Part shown: piece after piece, positions 11,985 through 22,263 of the stretch
How the letters are laid out: each line of letters starts with the position of its first letter
Numbering within the stretch: the stretch's first letter is position 1
NCBI RefSeq assembly: GCF_032773895.1
Contig: NZ_CP120416.1
Coordinates: 2,788,001-2,852,000 of the forward strand
Length of the DNA stretch: 64,000 nt
Reading direction: 5' to 3'
Source: Teredinibacter sp. KSP-S5-2
Lineage (GTDB): Bacteria; Pseudomonadota; Gammaproteobacteria; Pseudomonadales; Cellvibrionaceae
The notes under the pieces: model-generated
Database searches by the model: none
Told to the model about the DNA's origin: nothing
What the model saw: only the letters and a program-made list of their open reading frames with translations
Translations under genes and position numbers: made by a program

Positions 11985-12278
11985 TGTTGCCCACCGTAAA
12001 CAAAGCTCTTATTTAGTAGTATTTATGAGCTTTTAGTTCTTACTAAATTCTCTCTGTACTGAAAAAAACACCTTTCAGTATAGGAGATATCCAGACACAC
12101 CAAAAAAGCGCGATTCCACAACCATTGCTAACCCAAAAGGTAAAACAAAGCATATGCGGAAACGCACTTCCTTAGTGCTGCTATTTAATCGCTGGTAAGC
12201 CTGCCAGCTTTTGAGCCCCAGCTCTAGCGAGTATACCCTTAGCGTGGTGTTGTTAACACTATTAACGTGTTTAAACTT
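11985..12278 (-). promoter_or_regulatory. sdhB-sucA intergenic region with hairpins
   Basis: 294 bases between sdhB and sucA. It holds a perfect 8-bp stem TACTGAAA/TTTCAGTA with an 8-base loop (12057-12080) and a smaller GCTGG/CCAGC stem near 12190-12207. These may be mRNA-processing or attenuation elements separating sdh from suc. No small gene was seen and no promoter could be assigned with confidence. Confidence 0.45.
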
Positions 12279-12983
12279 TTAGGTGCCGCGCTGAAGTAGC
12301 ATTCCGCGTATGTGTCCGATCGCTTTGGTTGGGTTCAAACCTTTTGGACACACATCTACACAGTTTTGAATCCCATGACAACGAAATACGCTGAAAGGAT
12401 CATCCAGTTTTGCCAGACGCTCAGTTGTTGCAGTATCACGGCTATCAGCCAGGAAACGATACGCCTGCAATAAACCAGCAGGACCAATAAATTTGTCCGG
12501 GTTCCACCAGAAAGATGGGCAGCTAGTTGAGCAACACGCACACAGAATACATTCATATAAGCCGTCCAGTTTTTCCCTGTCTTCAGGTGACTGGAGGCGC
12601 TCAATAGCCGGAGCCGGAGTATCGTTTTGCAGGAATGGTTCAATTTTGCGGTATTGAGCGTAAAACTGTGACATGTCGATAATTAAATCTCGAATCACAG
12701 GTAAGCCCGGTAACGGACGCAATACCAACTTATTGTTTTTTACACAATCGGACAGCGGCGTAATACACGCCAGTCCATTTTTTCCTGATATGTTTAATCC
12801 GTCAGAACCACAGACGCCTTCACGGCAGGAACGACGGTAAGTGAGTGTTGGATCCTGCTCTTTTAGCATTTCAAGAACATCCAACACCATAAGGTCCTTG
12901 CCTTGCGTATCCAATTCATAGGATTTCATGTAAGGCGCAGAATCTGTTTCAGGGTTGTATCTATACACTTCTACTTTTAGCAT
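12279..12983 (-). CDS. sdhB: Succinate dehydrogenase iron-sulfur subunit
   Basis: 234 residues. All three cluster-binding regions are present: the 2Fe-2S ligands in CREGVCGSDG and the following LAC, the 4Fe-4S ligands in CILCACCSTSCP, and the 3Fe-4S/4Fe-4S region in CHGIQNCVDVCPKGLNP. It passes electrons from SdhA flavin to quinone at the cytoplasmic membrane. 90 bases after sdhA in the sdhCDAB order. Confidence 0.98.
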   Translation of the reverse strand: MLKVEVYRYNPETDSAPYMKSYELDTQGKDLMVLDVLEMLKEQDPTLTYRRSCREGVCGSDGLNISGKNGLACITPLSDCVKNNKLVLRPLPGLPVIRDLIIDMSQFYAQYRKIEPFLQNDTPAPAIERLQSPEDREKLDGLYECILCACCSTSCPSFWWNPDKFIGPAGLLQAYRFLADSRDTATTERLAKLDDPFSVFRCHGIQNCVDVCPKGLNPTKAIGHIRGMLLQRGT

Positions 12984-13073
12984 TTTTTTACCCTATCACT
13001 CTTTGTGAGAGCTTTATATTCGCAATTATTCTCGTAGTAGCCCGAGGTACCTATTTATACCCTAACCGATAAA

Positions 13074-14846
13074 TTAATAGGTACGCTCTTTTGGCTCAAA
13101 AGCTTCAACAGTTTTTGGTGCAAAATTAACTGCGCGCTTACCCACTCGTTTTTCACCAGGGAAATACAGTGAGTGGCACAGCCAGTTTTCATCATCACGC
13201 TTTTGATAGTCTTCACGAGCGTGGGCACCACGAGATTCTTTACGTTCCTCAGCAGCAATAGCGGTAGCTTCTGCCACTTCAAATAGGTTTTGGACTTCAA
13301 GCGCCTCAATTCGTGCGGTATTGAATGCACGACTCTTATCAGCAAGACACAAATTGTCGACACGCTCGCGCAAGGCAGCCAATTTCTCAATACCCTGCTG
13401 CATAAACTCACCTTTACGGAATACACCAAAGTGGTTCTGCATAATATTTTGCAAATCTTTTCTTACCGCTGCAGCAGACTCACCTTCAGCTGCTGACTCC
13501 AGCTTGTTCAGACGAGACATCGCCGCTTCGATATCACTATCAGAAGGCTCACGCGCTTCAATACCTTCACGCAAAGCTTTCTCGATAAACATACCGGATG
13601 AACGACCAAATACAACCAGGTCAAGCAATGAGTTGCCGCCCAAACGGTTGGCCCCGTGAACAGACACACATGCTACCTCACCACAGGCGTAGAAACCGTC
13701 AATGACCTTGTCACCGCCACTCTCATCAGACGTCAGCGCCTGACCGTGAACATTGGTTGGAATACCACCCATCATATAGTGACAGGTTGGTACAACGGGA
13801 ATAGGTTCTTTCACCGGATCTGCGTGAGCAAAGGTACGGGACAGCTCAAGAATACCAGGCAGACGCTGATTGAGAGTTTCCGCTCCAAGATGATCAAGCT
13901 TCAAATAAACATGATCGCCATTGGGGCCACAACCTCGACCTTCCAGTATTTCCAAAACCATAGACCGGGCAACCACATCACGGCCCGCCAAGTCTTTCGC
14001 GTTGGGAGCATAACGCTCCATAAAACGTTCGCCGTCTTTATTAATGAGGTAACCACCTTCACCACGGCAACCTTCTGTTACCAATACACCAGCACCAGCA
14101 ATACCGGTTGGGTGGAACTGCCACATTTCGATGTCTTGTACAGGGAAGCCTGCACGCAACGCCATACCAACACCATCACCCGTATTAATGTGAGCATTGG
14201 TTGTAGAAGCATAAATACGTCCGGCACCACCTGTAGCAAATACTGTTGCCTTGGATTTAATGAAAACAACTTCACCGTCTTCCATATTGATGGCAACCAC
14301 ACCACACACAACGCCGTCCTGGTTTTTGACGATATCAACCGCAAACCACTCATTCAGAAACACGGTGTCGTTTTTAACATTGCCCTGATAAAGAGCATGC
14401 AAAAGTGCATGACCGGTACGGTCTGCAGCAGCACAAGTACGAGCCGCCTGACCACCTTTACCAAAGTCTTTAGACTGACCACCGAATGGGCGCTGATAAA
14501 TTCGACCTTCCTCAGTACGGGAGAATGGCAGCCCCATATGCTCTAGTTCAAACACCGCTTCTGGACCAACAGAACACATATATTCAATTGCATCCTGATC
14601 GCCGATATAGTCCGATCCCTTAACCGTGTCATACATGTGCCAACGCCAATCGTCGTTTGGATCTGCACTGGCAATTGCGCAGGTAATCCCACCCTGGGCA
14701 GAAACTGTATGTGAGCGAGTTGGAAATACTTTGGTAATTACCGCTGTTTTATAGCCGGATTGCGCCAACTGCAATGCTGCACGCATACCTGCACCACCGC
14801 CACCAACGACGATACCGTCAAAAGAAATTGTTCTCATATTCGCCAT
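13074..14846 (-). CDS. sdhA: Succinate dehydrogenase flavoprotein subunit
   Basis: 590 residues. N-terminal dinucleotide-binding [18 protein letters not shown], covalent FAD attachment at His46 in [11 protein letters not shown], and conserved [18 protein letters not shown]. Oxidises succinate to fumarate. Starts three bases after the sdhD stop with a GGGGG-type ribosome-binding site that overlaps the sdhD end. A long reading frame on the opposite strand here is only a shadow. Confidence 0.98.
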   Translation of the reverse strand: MANMRTISFDGIVVGGGGAGMRAALQLAQSGYKTAVITKVFPTRSHTVSAQGGITCAIASADPNDDWRWHMYDTVKGSDYIGDQDAIEYMCSVGPEAVFELEHMGLPFSRTEEGRIYQRPFGGQSKDFGKGGQAARTCAAADRTGHALLHALYQGNVKNDTVFLNEWFAVDIVKNQDGVVCGVVAINMEDGEVVFIKSKATVFATGGAGRIYASTTNAHINTGDGVGMALRAGFPVQDIEMWQFHPTGIAGAGVLVTEGCRGEGGYLINKDGERFMERYAPNAKDLAGRDVVARSMVLEILEGRGCGPNGDHVYLKLDHLGAETLNQRLPGILELSRTFAHADPVKEPIPVVPTCHYMMGGIPTNVHGQALTSDESGGDKVIDGFYACGEVACVSVHGANRLGGNSLLDLVVFGRSSGMFIEKALREGIEAREPSDSDIEAAMSRLNKLESAAEGESAAAVRKDLQNIMQNHFGVFRKGEFMQQGIEKLAALRERVDNLCLADKSRAFNTARIEALEVQNLFEVAEATAIAAEERKESRGAHAREDYQKRDDENWLCHSLYFPGEKRVGKRAVNFAPKTVEAFEPKERTY

Positions 14847-14849
14847 TGT

Positions 14850-15218
14850 TTACAGCCCCCACAAAATTTCAACACCCCAAACGAGGTAGGTAAATGTCAC
14901 TAATGCATAGATAGATAAGGCAATAATTCGAAGCACTACTGCTTTACCACCCATCATTCTTTCGGTGACATAATCTGTGAGCACACCCCACAAACCTATC
15001 CAGCCGTGAGCCGCTGTTGCTATTAATACGAGTAAACTAAATACACGCATCCAGAGTTGAGAATACAGGCCGGACCACACTTCGTAGGTCAGCTCAGGTG
15101 TTGTCACAATAAAGGCAACGATGAAAACAGAATATGCCGCCAATACGACAGCACTAAAACGTTGAATAATCCAGTCGGAAAGACCGCTTCGGCTAAAGCT
15201 TGTTGCTGCAGTTACCAT
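14850..15218 (-). CDS. sdhD: Succinate dehydrogenase membrane anchor subunit
   Basis: 122 residues if the ATG at 15218 is used (MVTAATSFSRSGL). This ATG has a GGGGG ribosome-binding site at good distance, while the ATG six bases earlier is too close to it. The start overlaps the sdhC stop by seven bases (ATGGTAA), implying translational coupling. Three membrane segments are visible, with AAHGWIGLWGVLTDYV containing the expected quinone/heme-region His and the Asp-Tyr pair. A longer frame reaching 15377 lies inside sdhC and is not the gene. Confidence 0.93.
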   Translation of the reverse strand: MVTAATSFSRSGLSDWIIQRFSAVVLAAYSVFIVAFIVTTPELTYEVWSGLYSQLWMRVFSLLVLIATAAHGWIGLWGVLTDYVTERMMGGKAVVLRIIALSIYALVTFTYLVWGVEILWGL

Positions 15219-15586
15219 ATCCATACCCCCGCTAAAACAATAAGTACAATGGAGAAGAACAAGGCGATTTTGGCGCTCAATTTGCCACCTTCCAGTGACT
15301 CGCCAATACCCATGTCCATGATCAGGTGTCGAACACCAGCCACAAAGTGGTATGCCAAAGCAGCTAAAACACCCCACAAAATAATTTTTGCGAAAGGCGC
15401 AGTTAAAATTTCTTTTAATGAATCAAAACCTTCTTGAGAAGAAAGGCTCGTATCAAGCATCCATAAAAGGATGAGTACACCAGCAAGCAATACAACGCCA
15501 GACACCCTGTGCAAAATCGACACATAGGCTGTAACGGGTAACTTGATAGTGGAGATATCCAGATTAACAGGTCTGTTTTTATTCAC
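15212..15586 (-). CDS. sdhC: Succinate dehydrogenase cytochrome b556 subunit
   Basis: 124 residues. Begins MNKNRPVNLDI, continues with the family signature SILHRVSGVVLL, and has three membrane helices. AYHFVAGVRHLIMDMG contains the heme-ligand His. First gene of the sdhCDAB-sucAB-lpd-sucCD transcription unit, divergent from gltA. Confidence 0.97.
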   Translation of the reverse strand: MNKNRPVNLDISTIKLPVTAYVSILHRVSGVVLLAGVLILLWMLDTSLSSQEGFDSLKEILTAPFAKIILWGVLAALAYHFVAGVRHLIMDMGIGESLEGGKLSAKIALFFSIVLIVLAGVWIW

Positions 15587-16186
15587 GGTTTTATCTCACC
15601 TTTTTTTTTATTCGGCAAAACTCTTCGCTTGTTAGCATAAACAATCCTTGCAAAAAAGCATTCGATCTAACGAATACTCGATCACTACAGATAGAATTTA
15701 TTAAACTTGTGAAGGGTTACGCAACAAAATCTGGGTCGGATTGCGCGTAAATGCACAGTTATTGGGCAACTCAGAACGCGCGAATTATAGTGACGCGGTC
15801 TATAAATTACAAACACCCATAAGGGCTTACGTCCACTTTTGCCAAAACTTCCCCCTTCACGTAGTACAGTTTTTAAACAGCTCTTATGCATAGAGTATTT
15901 TTTATGCAGAATCGAATAAATTTTAGCCAGAAATCGCATTTTTTTTATGATTTGCTTGCCTTAAATCGAATCGAAAGCGTTGTCAGGGCTGCACCGGGCG
16001 AATAGTTCACTCTATAATACGTCTCTGTGCAACTAGACGTATGTCTGATTGACATACATCCTTGGGTTCGTATAGTTTTGCGCACCCAAATCTTACAAAG
16101 AGCTTATCCTTCGTGGTGTCCTACCCTCAAAAGGGGTTAGGGTGGCTCAAATAACAACAATTTATTTAACGTAACAGGAGTCCCTA
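15587..16186. promoter_or_regulatory. Divergent gltA / sdhC promoter region
   Basis: 600 bases separating the two TCA transcription units. For gltA a perfect -10 TATAAT lies at 16013-16018, preceded at the right spacing only by a weak -35; this gives a leader of roughly 160 bases before an AACAGGAG ribosome-binding site. The sdhC side is AT-rich with no unambiguous promoter. Shared regulation of both operons from this gap is likely, but no repeated operator was recognised. No gene seen. Confidence 0.6.
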
Positions 16187-17497
16187 ATGACTGATAAGAA
16201 GGCAACCCTTACGGTCGATGGTTTGGACGAATCCATTGAATTGCCAGTTTACTCTGGCACCCTAGGCCCAGATGTCATTGATGTAACCGCTCTTACTGGA
16301 AAAGGCTACTTCACGTACGACCCGGGGTTTATGTCAACCGCATCATGCGACTCAGCCATTACCTATATCGACGGTGGCAAAGGCATTCTCCTTCATCGTG
16401 GCTATGCCATTGATGACCTTGCAGAAAAATCAAACTACCTTGAAACCTGCTACCTTCTACTCCACGGGGAACTCCCATCCAAAGCAGAATACGATGAGTT
16501 TGTTGAAATTATTACGACTCATAGCATGGTGAACGAGTCAATTAGCCGCTTTATTAAGGGCTTTAACTATGACGCTCACCCAATGGCAATGATGTGTGGT
16601 GTTGTAGGCGCTTTATCCGCGTTTTACCACGACTCTCTAGACATCAATAACCCCCGCCACCGCATTATTTCTGCTCATCGCTTAATTGCTAAAATCCCGA
16701 CCATCGCTGCAATGTGCTACAAGCATTCGAAGGGCGAACCGTTCATGTATCCTCAGAACAACATGAGCTATTCAGAAAACTTCCTTCACATGATGTTTGG
16801 CACCCCCTGCTCGGCACCAGACGTTAACCCCGTTCTTGCCAGAGCAATGGATAAGATTTTCTTATTGCATGCTGACCACGAGCAAAATGCTTCAACGTCT
16901 ACTGTTCGTTTGGCAGGTTCTTCAGGTGCCAACCCGTTTGCATGTATTGCTGCCGGTATTGCAACCTTATGGGGCCCTGCTCATGGTGGTGCAAACGAAG
17001 CGGTACTGAACATGCTTGAGCACATCGGTGACGTAAGCAATATCGACAAGTTTGTTGCGAAAGCAAAAGACAAAGATGACCCATTCCGTTTGATGGGCTT
17101 CGGTCACCGTGTATATAAAAACTTTGACCCTCGCGCCAAAGTGATGAAAGAAACCTGTGACGAAGTACTGACTGAACTTGGCATCACTGATGATCCATTG
17201 TTGAACATCGCCAAGCGTCTGGAAGAAATTGCATTGAGTGATGAGTACTTCATCGAGAAGAAACTCTATCCAAATGTGGATTTCTATTCCGGTATCATCA
17301 TGAAAGCGATCGGTATTCCTACTGATATGTTCACAGTGATTTTTGCCACTGGCCGAACTGTTGGCTGGATCGCTCACTGGCACGAAATGATTACTCAAGG
17401 CTACCGTATCGGTCGTCCTCGTCAGCTTTATACGGGTGAAGTTAAGCGTGATCTAACGCCTATCGATTCACGTAAAAGCCACGAGACCAGCTTCTGA
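16187..17497 (+). CDS. gltA: Citrate synthase (type I)
   Basis: 436 residues, close to the 427-430 of gammaproteobacterial GltA. Catalytic regions present: [44 protein letters not shown] and the conserved arginine near the C-terminus ([10 protein letters not shown]). Condenses acetyl-CoA and oxaloacetate to begin the TCA cycle. Good AGGAG ribosome-binding site. Divergent from sdhC; ends at a bidirectional terminator. Confidence 0.98.
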   Translation: MTDKKATLTVDGLDESIELPVYSGTLGPDVIDVTALTGKGYFTYDPGFMSTASCDSAITYIDGGKGILLHRGYAIDDLAEKSNYLETCYLLLHGELPSKAEYDEFVEIITTHSMVNESISRFIKGFNYDAHPMAMMCGVVGALSAFYHDSLDINNPRHRIISAHRLIAKIPTIAAMCYKHSKGEPFMYPQNNMSYSENFLHMMFGTPCSAPDVNPVLARAMDKIFLLHADHEQNASTSTVRLAGSSGANPFACIAAGIATLWGPAHGGANEAVLNMLEHIGDVSNIDKFVAKAKDKDDPFRLMGFGHRVYKNFDPRAKVMKETCDEVLTELGITDDPLLNIAKRLEEIALSDEYFIEKKLYPNVDFYSGIIMKAIGIPTDMFTVIFATGRTVGWIAHWHEMITQGYRIGRPRQLYTGEVKRDLTPIDSRKSHETSF

Positions 17498-17520
17498 TTT
17501 TCAAAGCCAATGACTAAAAA

Positions 17521-17545
17521 ACCGCGCTAATGCGCGGTTTTTTTT
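17521..17545 (+). terminator. Bidirectional terminator between gltA and the LapG-like gene
   Basis: ACCGCGC-TAAT-GCGCGGT perfect 7-bp hairpin followed by eight T on the plus strand and preceded by six A, so it also terminates the minus-strand gene ending at 17550. Confidence 0.93.
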
Positions 17546-17549
17546 GTTC

Positions 17550-18254
17550 TTATTTTTTAACTGCCTGCCTTAAAGGTGCCTTCCCCGCTAGCTGGTCGTT
17601 CACCCGCTTCCACTGTGGCAAGCTGTTCATACTATTTGCACTCAGCTTTTTGCCCCGCTCTTTCGCCAGCCAGATGCCGCTGCCACTAAAACTGTATACG
17701 GGAACTAAATCCTGTCTCTGCGAGGCCGGTTTTATGGATTGATCAATATTGTCCAGAATAAGTGGCTCTGCTCCCGGCGTTTCATAGTAGGCTAACACCA
17801 TATGCGCCTGGTTATAGGTCTTCGATTTAACATAGGTAATGCGTAGCTTCTGCGGGTCGACCATAGTTTCCAGCAAGGTAAAATATTTACCAATAGAAAA
17901 ATCTTCGCAATCTCCACCATTAGACGCGAGAGTTTCGATTGGAGTCGCCCAATAATCCTCCTCCCCCCAATGCTCCAGATCGGTCACCCATTCCACCTGA
18001 TTGAAAAACGTATTCGCGTGATTGAGCTTTAAGGATTCTTTGATTTCGCTATTTTGCCGATCCGCTTGCATCAAATTACCCCAACTCGCAACACGATGTT
18101 TCGCTTCTTCGCCATACAGAGCTTCCACCGCGCTCAATTGGGCAGAATCGATGAGTAAGCGCACACCTGTTGCGCCAAGAGCCGATATCGAACAAAAAAA
18201 CAACAATGCAATCAGGGTTGTTTTCCTGGAAAAGTGAAACTTTTGAGGAATCAT
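17550..18254 (-). CDS. Transglutaminase-like cysteine peptidase, LapG-type
   Basis: 234 residues with an N-terminal signal peptide/anchor (residues 11-30). The BTLCP-family catalytic triad is complete: Cys116 in GGDCEDFSIGKY, His151 in YNQAHMVLAYY and Asp168 in PLILDNI. In Pseudomonas, LapG cleaves the adhesin LapA in the periplasm when LapD is not bound to c-di-GMP, releasing biofilm. Neither lapD nor a LapA-like adhesin is next to it here, so the substrate is unknown; a MASE1-GGDEF cyclase in this window (61 kb) is not genetically linked. Confidence 0.85.
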   Translation of the reverse strand: MIPQKFHFSRKTTLIALLFFCSISALGATGVRLLIDSAQLSAVEALYGEEAKHRVASWGNLMQADRQNSEIKESLKLNHANTFFNQVEWVTDLEHWGEEDYWATPIETLASNGGDCEDFSIGKYFTLLETMVDPQKLRITYVKSKTYNQAHMVLAYYETPGAEPLILDNIDQSIKPASQRQDLVPVYSFSGSGIWLAKERGKKLSANSMNSLPQWKRVNDQLAGKAPLRQAVKK

Positions 18255-18419
18255 TTTCTGAGTATAGATAGCATCGTCAGCAAACCTTGAAATTTAGCTG
18301 AAGAATCTTATATTTTTTGCGGTTAAGTTACGGAACAATATAGCATTTTCAGTAATCAAACCGCTCGGAGAAAAACCAAGTTGATAAGAAAAATTATTAC
18401 AACGCATTAGGAGCTATCA

Positions 18420-19352
18420 ATGATAAAAGCAACAAATGTCAGCCGGCGCTACGGTGATTTTGTGGCGGTAGAGGACGCTTCCTTTGCTATAGGCCACGGT
18501 CAAATTGTTGGCTTACTCGGTCATAATGGCGCAGGAAAAACCACGATCATGAAAATGATCACAGGATACCTGGAACCCAGCTCGGGAGTAATAGAAGTCG
18601 ACGGCAATAATGTCGAAAACCAAGCCGAAACAGTGCAATCCTGTATTGGCTATTTGCCGGAAAGCTTACCTGTCTACCCAGAAATGACCGTGGTCGACTA
18701 CTTGGTTTACTGTGCACAAATGCGTGGTATTGATTCAAGCAATATTGATCAACAAGTAAAGAATGTTATTGATAAAACCCAACTGCATGAGAAAGCATTG
18801 AATCCAATCGCCACACTTTCTCGAGGCTATAAACAGCGTGTAGGTGTTGCACAAGCATTGATCCACAACCCCAAAATACTCATTCTCGACGAACCAACGA
18901 ATGGTTTGGATCCGCAACAAACACGTGCTATGCGCGACCTGATTCGCGAATTAGCAAAAACAACAACGGTGATTTTATCCACACATATTATGCAAGAGGT
19001 CGATGCCCTCTGTGACAGAGTGATTATTCTGGAAAATGGAAAAATCGCAGTCGATGAATCCCTTGCAAACTTACGCATTTCCGACAAAATCCAACTGGTA
19101 TCCGATATCAATCCTGCAGAACTTGCCTCTCACCTGGACAATCACAGAATTGACATTCTGGAGGAAGAAGAGAGAAATCACTATCAGATTAAACTGAATA
19201 ATGGTGACAACGCTGAAGACCTCTGCGCGCACATTGCAGAGACCCTGATTCAAAACGGCCATAAAGTTTATTCACTTAACCCGATCCAACGGGACCTGGA
19301 ACTGGTATTTCGAAATAGTCACCAAGAAAAGGAGTTAAACGATGCTGCTTAA
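18420..19352 (+). CDS. ABC transporter ATP-binding protein (GldA-like)
   Basis: 310 residues. Walker A GHNGAGKTT, a signature loop changed to LSRGYKQRVG, Walker B ILILDEPTNGLDP, and the switch His in STHIMQEVDALCD, with a 90-residue C-terminal extension. First gene of a three-gene operon; its end overlaps the next start by 11 bases. The trio (ATPase, GldFG fusion, DUF4340) is a recurrent gammaproteobacterial arrangement related to GldAFG of Bacteroidetes, but its cargo is unknown. AGGAG ribosome-binding site. Confidence 0.92.
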   Translation: MIKATNVSRRYGDFVAVEDASFAIGHGQIVGLLGHNGAGKTTIMKMITGYLEPSSGVIEVDGNNVENQAETVQSCIGYLPESLPVYPEMTVVDYLVYCAQMRGIDSSNIDQQVKNVIDKTQLHEKALNPIATLSRGYKQRVGVAQALIHNPKILILDEPTNGLDPQQTRAMRDLIRELAKTTTVILSTHIMQEVDALCDRVIILENGKIAVDESLANLRISDKIQLVSDINPAELASHLDNHRIDILEEEERNHYQIKLNNGDNAEDLCAHIAETLIQNGHKVYSLNPIQRDLELVFRNSHQEKELNDAA

Positions 19353-22245
19353 TTCCAACCTGAATAAAATTGCACGCAAAGAACTCAATTTATTTTTCTC
19401 ATCCCCAATCGCCTACTTATTCCTGGGTGTATTTGTTGCCATCACCTTATTTGTGTTTTTCTGGGGAGAGTCCTTCTTCGCTCGAAACATTGCTGATGTT
19501 CGCCCGATGTTTGAATGGATGCCCGTACTACTTATTCTCCTGAGTGCAGCATTAACCATGCGCATGTGGAGTGAAGAAAGACGTAGCGGCACGCTGGAAC
19601 ATGTCATCACACTTCCCGTGAACCCCTGGCAATTTGTACTCGGTAAATTTGCCGCCTGTAAGACACTACTTGTCATTGCCCTGGCACTCACTCTGCCCTT
19701 ACCCATTACCGTTTCCTTAATGGCCAATTTAGATTGGGGGCCAGTGATCAGTGCCTATATCGCAACCATTTTATTGGGCTCATCCTATTTAGCGATTGGC
19801 TTATTTGTTTCCTCTCGCAGCGACAACCAAATTGTTAGTTTGATTATTACTGTATTGGTTTGCGGCGTATTTTATATGCTTGGATCACCCACAATTACCG
19901 GATTATTCGGTAATGAAGGCGGCGAGTTATTACGCGCATTTGGATCAGGCTCACGATTTGAATCCATTACCCGCGGGGTAATTGATATTCGAGACCTGGT
20001 GTACTACTTGTCAATTACCATTATCTTTTTAACACTAAACCGCTACACACTGGAAAAAGACCGATGGGCATCGGATGGTGACAAAGCACATCACACTCGC
20101 TGGAAACTCTATGCTGGCCTTATCATCGTAAATGCTATTGTGGCGAATGTCTGGTTAGCGCCCTTGGGTAAACTTCGCATCGATACCACCGAAGGAAAAA
20201 TATTTTCCATTAACGATGCAACACGGAATTACCTCGCACAATTACAAGAACCATTACTGATTCGCGGTTACTTCAGTGCCAAAACCCACCCTCTTTTGGC
20301 TCCTCTCGTACCTGAAGTTCAGGATTTACTCAAAGAATATCAAGCTGAAGCAAAAGGCAATATTCGCATTGAGTTTATTGACCCAGCCAAAAACGCAGAA
20401 GCCGAAGAAGAAGCCGGAAGCAAATACGGTATTCGCCCAACGCCTTTCCGCGTCGCGGATCGGTATCAGGCCGCCGTAGTGAACTCCTACTTTAACCTGT
20501 TGATTCAATATGGCGATGAATACAAAGTATTGAGCTTCAGTGATTTAATTGAGGTGAAATCTGGCAGCACAACCGATATCGAAGTTAAACTGCGTAACCC
20601 GGAATACGATATCACCAATGCGATTAAGCAAGTGCTTTACGCATATCAGTCCGGTGGGAATTTATTTACCAGTATTCAAGACAATATCCAATTTACCGGT
20701 TACATATCCAAACCCAAACGTTTACCGGAATCCCTCGCCAAGTTTGTTCCTGATTTACAGCAAACACTGCTAGCCACACAAACAGAAAGCGAAAATAAAT
20801 TCAGTTTCGATATTATTGACCCGGATGCAAATGGCGGCATTGTTGCCACACAAATTCAGGAAGATTTTGGTTTTCAACCTATGGCGTCCAGTTTATTTGA
20901 TACCAATACATTCTATTTTTATTTGGTATTGAGTAACGGCGACTTGAATATTCAAATCCCTTTACCGGATGACTTATCGAAAGAAGGTTTCGAACGCACA
21001 CTAGAAGCCGGATTAAAACGCTTTGCATCCGGCTTCACCAAAACTATTGGCCTTGTGGCACCGCAAGTAAACCCATATGCCGCACAAATGGGACAACCTG
21101 TCGGAGCAAGCTTTCAGGTATTACAACAAAGCCTAAGCGAAAATATGACGGTGAAAAATACCGATATTTCGTCTGGCAAAGTACCTGAAGATATTGATCT
21201 GCTAGCGATCATGTCACCGGAAAATCTTTCCCCTAAAGCGGTATTCGCCATTGACCAGTTCTTAATGCAAGGCGGCACAGTGGTTATCGCCAGCTCGCCG
21301 TTTCAAGCGACCTTCAGTCAACAGGGGCTAAATGCATCGCGTATCACTTCGGGCCTTGAACCATGGCTGGCACATCACGGAATCACTCTGGAACCCAAGT
21401 TTGTTCTGGACACACAAAGCACCGCCTTCCCGGTTCCAGTGAATCGCCAAGTGGGTATGTTTACCGTTCAGGAAATGGCTATGGTGGACTACCCTTACTT
21501 CGTTGAAGTACGGGAGCAAGGCTTAAATGCTGACAACCCTGTTACAGCAAACACGCCGGAAATAACCATTCCCTGGGCAAGTCCGATAAGCATCAATGCC
21601 GATAAAAATGCGCAACGTACCGTTGAAGAATGGATCAAGAGTTCACCGTCAAGCTGGTTAAGCGACGATATGGCCATCGGCCCTGATACCGGCGAAAACG
21701 GGCTCAGTAAATTCAACCCCGGAGAAGCAAAAGGAGAGCAAGTTCTTGCGGCGATGGTGAGTGGTAGCTTTAACTCATACTACACCGATAAGGAGTCCCC
21801 TCTTTTAGCGAAAGAAGAAGCAAAGACAGAGACGACCGAAGAAAATGACGAAACCGATAAACCGGAAGAAGTGATTAGCAGCATTATTAAACACTCTTCT
21901 GAATCGGCAAAAATAATCGTGCTGGCATCCAACAGTTTTGCCGAAGACCGTATAACCGGCGTCATGAGTTCAATGCAAGGCAACCAATATGCTGCACCAT
22001 TTCAATTACTTGCCAGCACAGCGGAATGGAGTCTGGAAGACCAAGGGCTGTTAAGTATTCGAGCCAGAAGTCATTTCAATCGCACATTACCACCGCAGTC
22101 GATTGAGAGTCGTCAGTTCTGGGAGTTTGTGAATTACGGTTTGGTTTTATTTGGTCTACTCATTATTTATCTCGCTCGATTGACCATCAACGCCAGAAAG
22201 CAAGCGCATTATCGAGCCATTCTGGCCAAACCAACTGAGCAATAA
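19342..22245 (+). CDS. Fused ABC permease / GldG-type auxiliary protein
   Basis: 967 residues. The N-terminal 240 residues are an ABC-2 type permease with about six membrane segments (FFSSPIAYLFLGVFVAITLF onward). After another membrane helix (GLIIVNAIVANVWLAPLG), residues about 280-930 form the large extracytoplasmic GldG-like region (DUF4350/ABC_transp_aux type), followed by a final C-terminal helix (VLFGLLIIYLARL). Thus GldF and GldG equivalents are fused in one chain. Contains an acidic low-complexity stretch near residue 830 (KTETTEENDETDKPEE). Overlaps the upstream ATPase gene. Confidence 0.9.
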   Translation: MLLNSNLNKIARKELNLFFSSPIAYLFLGVFVAITLFVFFWGESFFARNIADVRPMFEWMPVLLILLSAALTMRMWSEERRSGTLEHVITLPVNPWQFVLGKFAACKTLLVIALALTLPLPITVSLMANLDWGPVISAYIATILLGSSYLAIGLFVSSRSDNQIVSLIITVLVCGVFYMLGSPTITGLFGNEGGELLRAFGSGSRFESITRGVIDIRDLVYYLSITIIFLTLNRYTLEKDRWASDGDKAHHTRWKLYAGLIIVNAIVANVWLAPLGKLRIDTTEGKIFSINDATRNYLAQLQEPLLIRGYFSAKTHPLLAPLVPEVQDLLKEYQAEAKGNIRIEFIDPAKNAEAEEEAGSKYGIRPTPFRVADRYQAAVVNSYFNLLIQYGDEYKVLSFSDLIEVKSGSTTDIEVKLRNPEYDITNAIKQVLYAYQSGGNLFTSIQDNIQFTGYISKPKRLPESLAKFVPDLQQTLLATQTESENKFSFDIIDPDANGGIVATQIQEDFGFQPMASSLFDTNTFYFYLVLSNGDLNIQIPLPDDLSKEGFERTLEAGLKRFASGFTKTIGLVAPQVNPYAAQMGQPVGASFQVLQQSLSENMTVKNTDISSGKVPEDIDLLAIMSPENLSPKAVFAIDQFLMQGGTVVIASSPFQATFSQQGLNASRITSGLEPWLAHHGITLEPKFVLDTQSTAFPVPVNRQVGMFTVQEMAMVDYPYFVEVREQGLNADNPVTANTPEITIPWASPISINADKNAQRTVEEWIKSSPSSWLSDDMAIGPDTGENGLSKFNPGEAKGEQVLAAMVSGSFNSYYTDKESPLLAKEEAKTETTEENDETDKPEEVISSIIKHSSESAKIIVLASNSFAEDRITGVMSSMQGNQYAAPFQLLASTAEWSLEDQGLLSIRARSHFNRTLPPQSIESRQFWEFVNYGLVLFGLLIIYLARLTINARKQAHYRAILAKPTEQ

Positions 22246-22263
22246 AGGAAGGAGGAAAATACA

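Noticed and set aside
13656-14546. 296-codon plus-strand open frame opposite sdhA
   Set aside because: Fully inside a strongly conserved gene on the other strand, without ribosome-binding site or recognisable protein; a shadow.
14850-15377. 175-codon version of sdhD
   Set aside because: The first 53 codons lie inside sdhC in another frame; the conserved protein begins at MVTAATSF with a strong ribosome-binding site.
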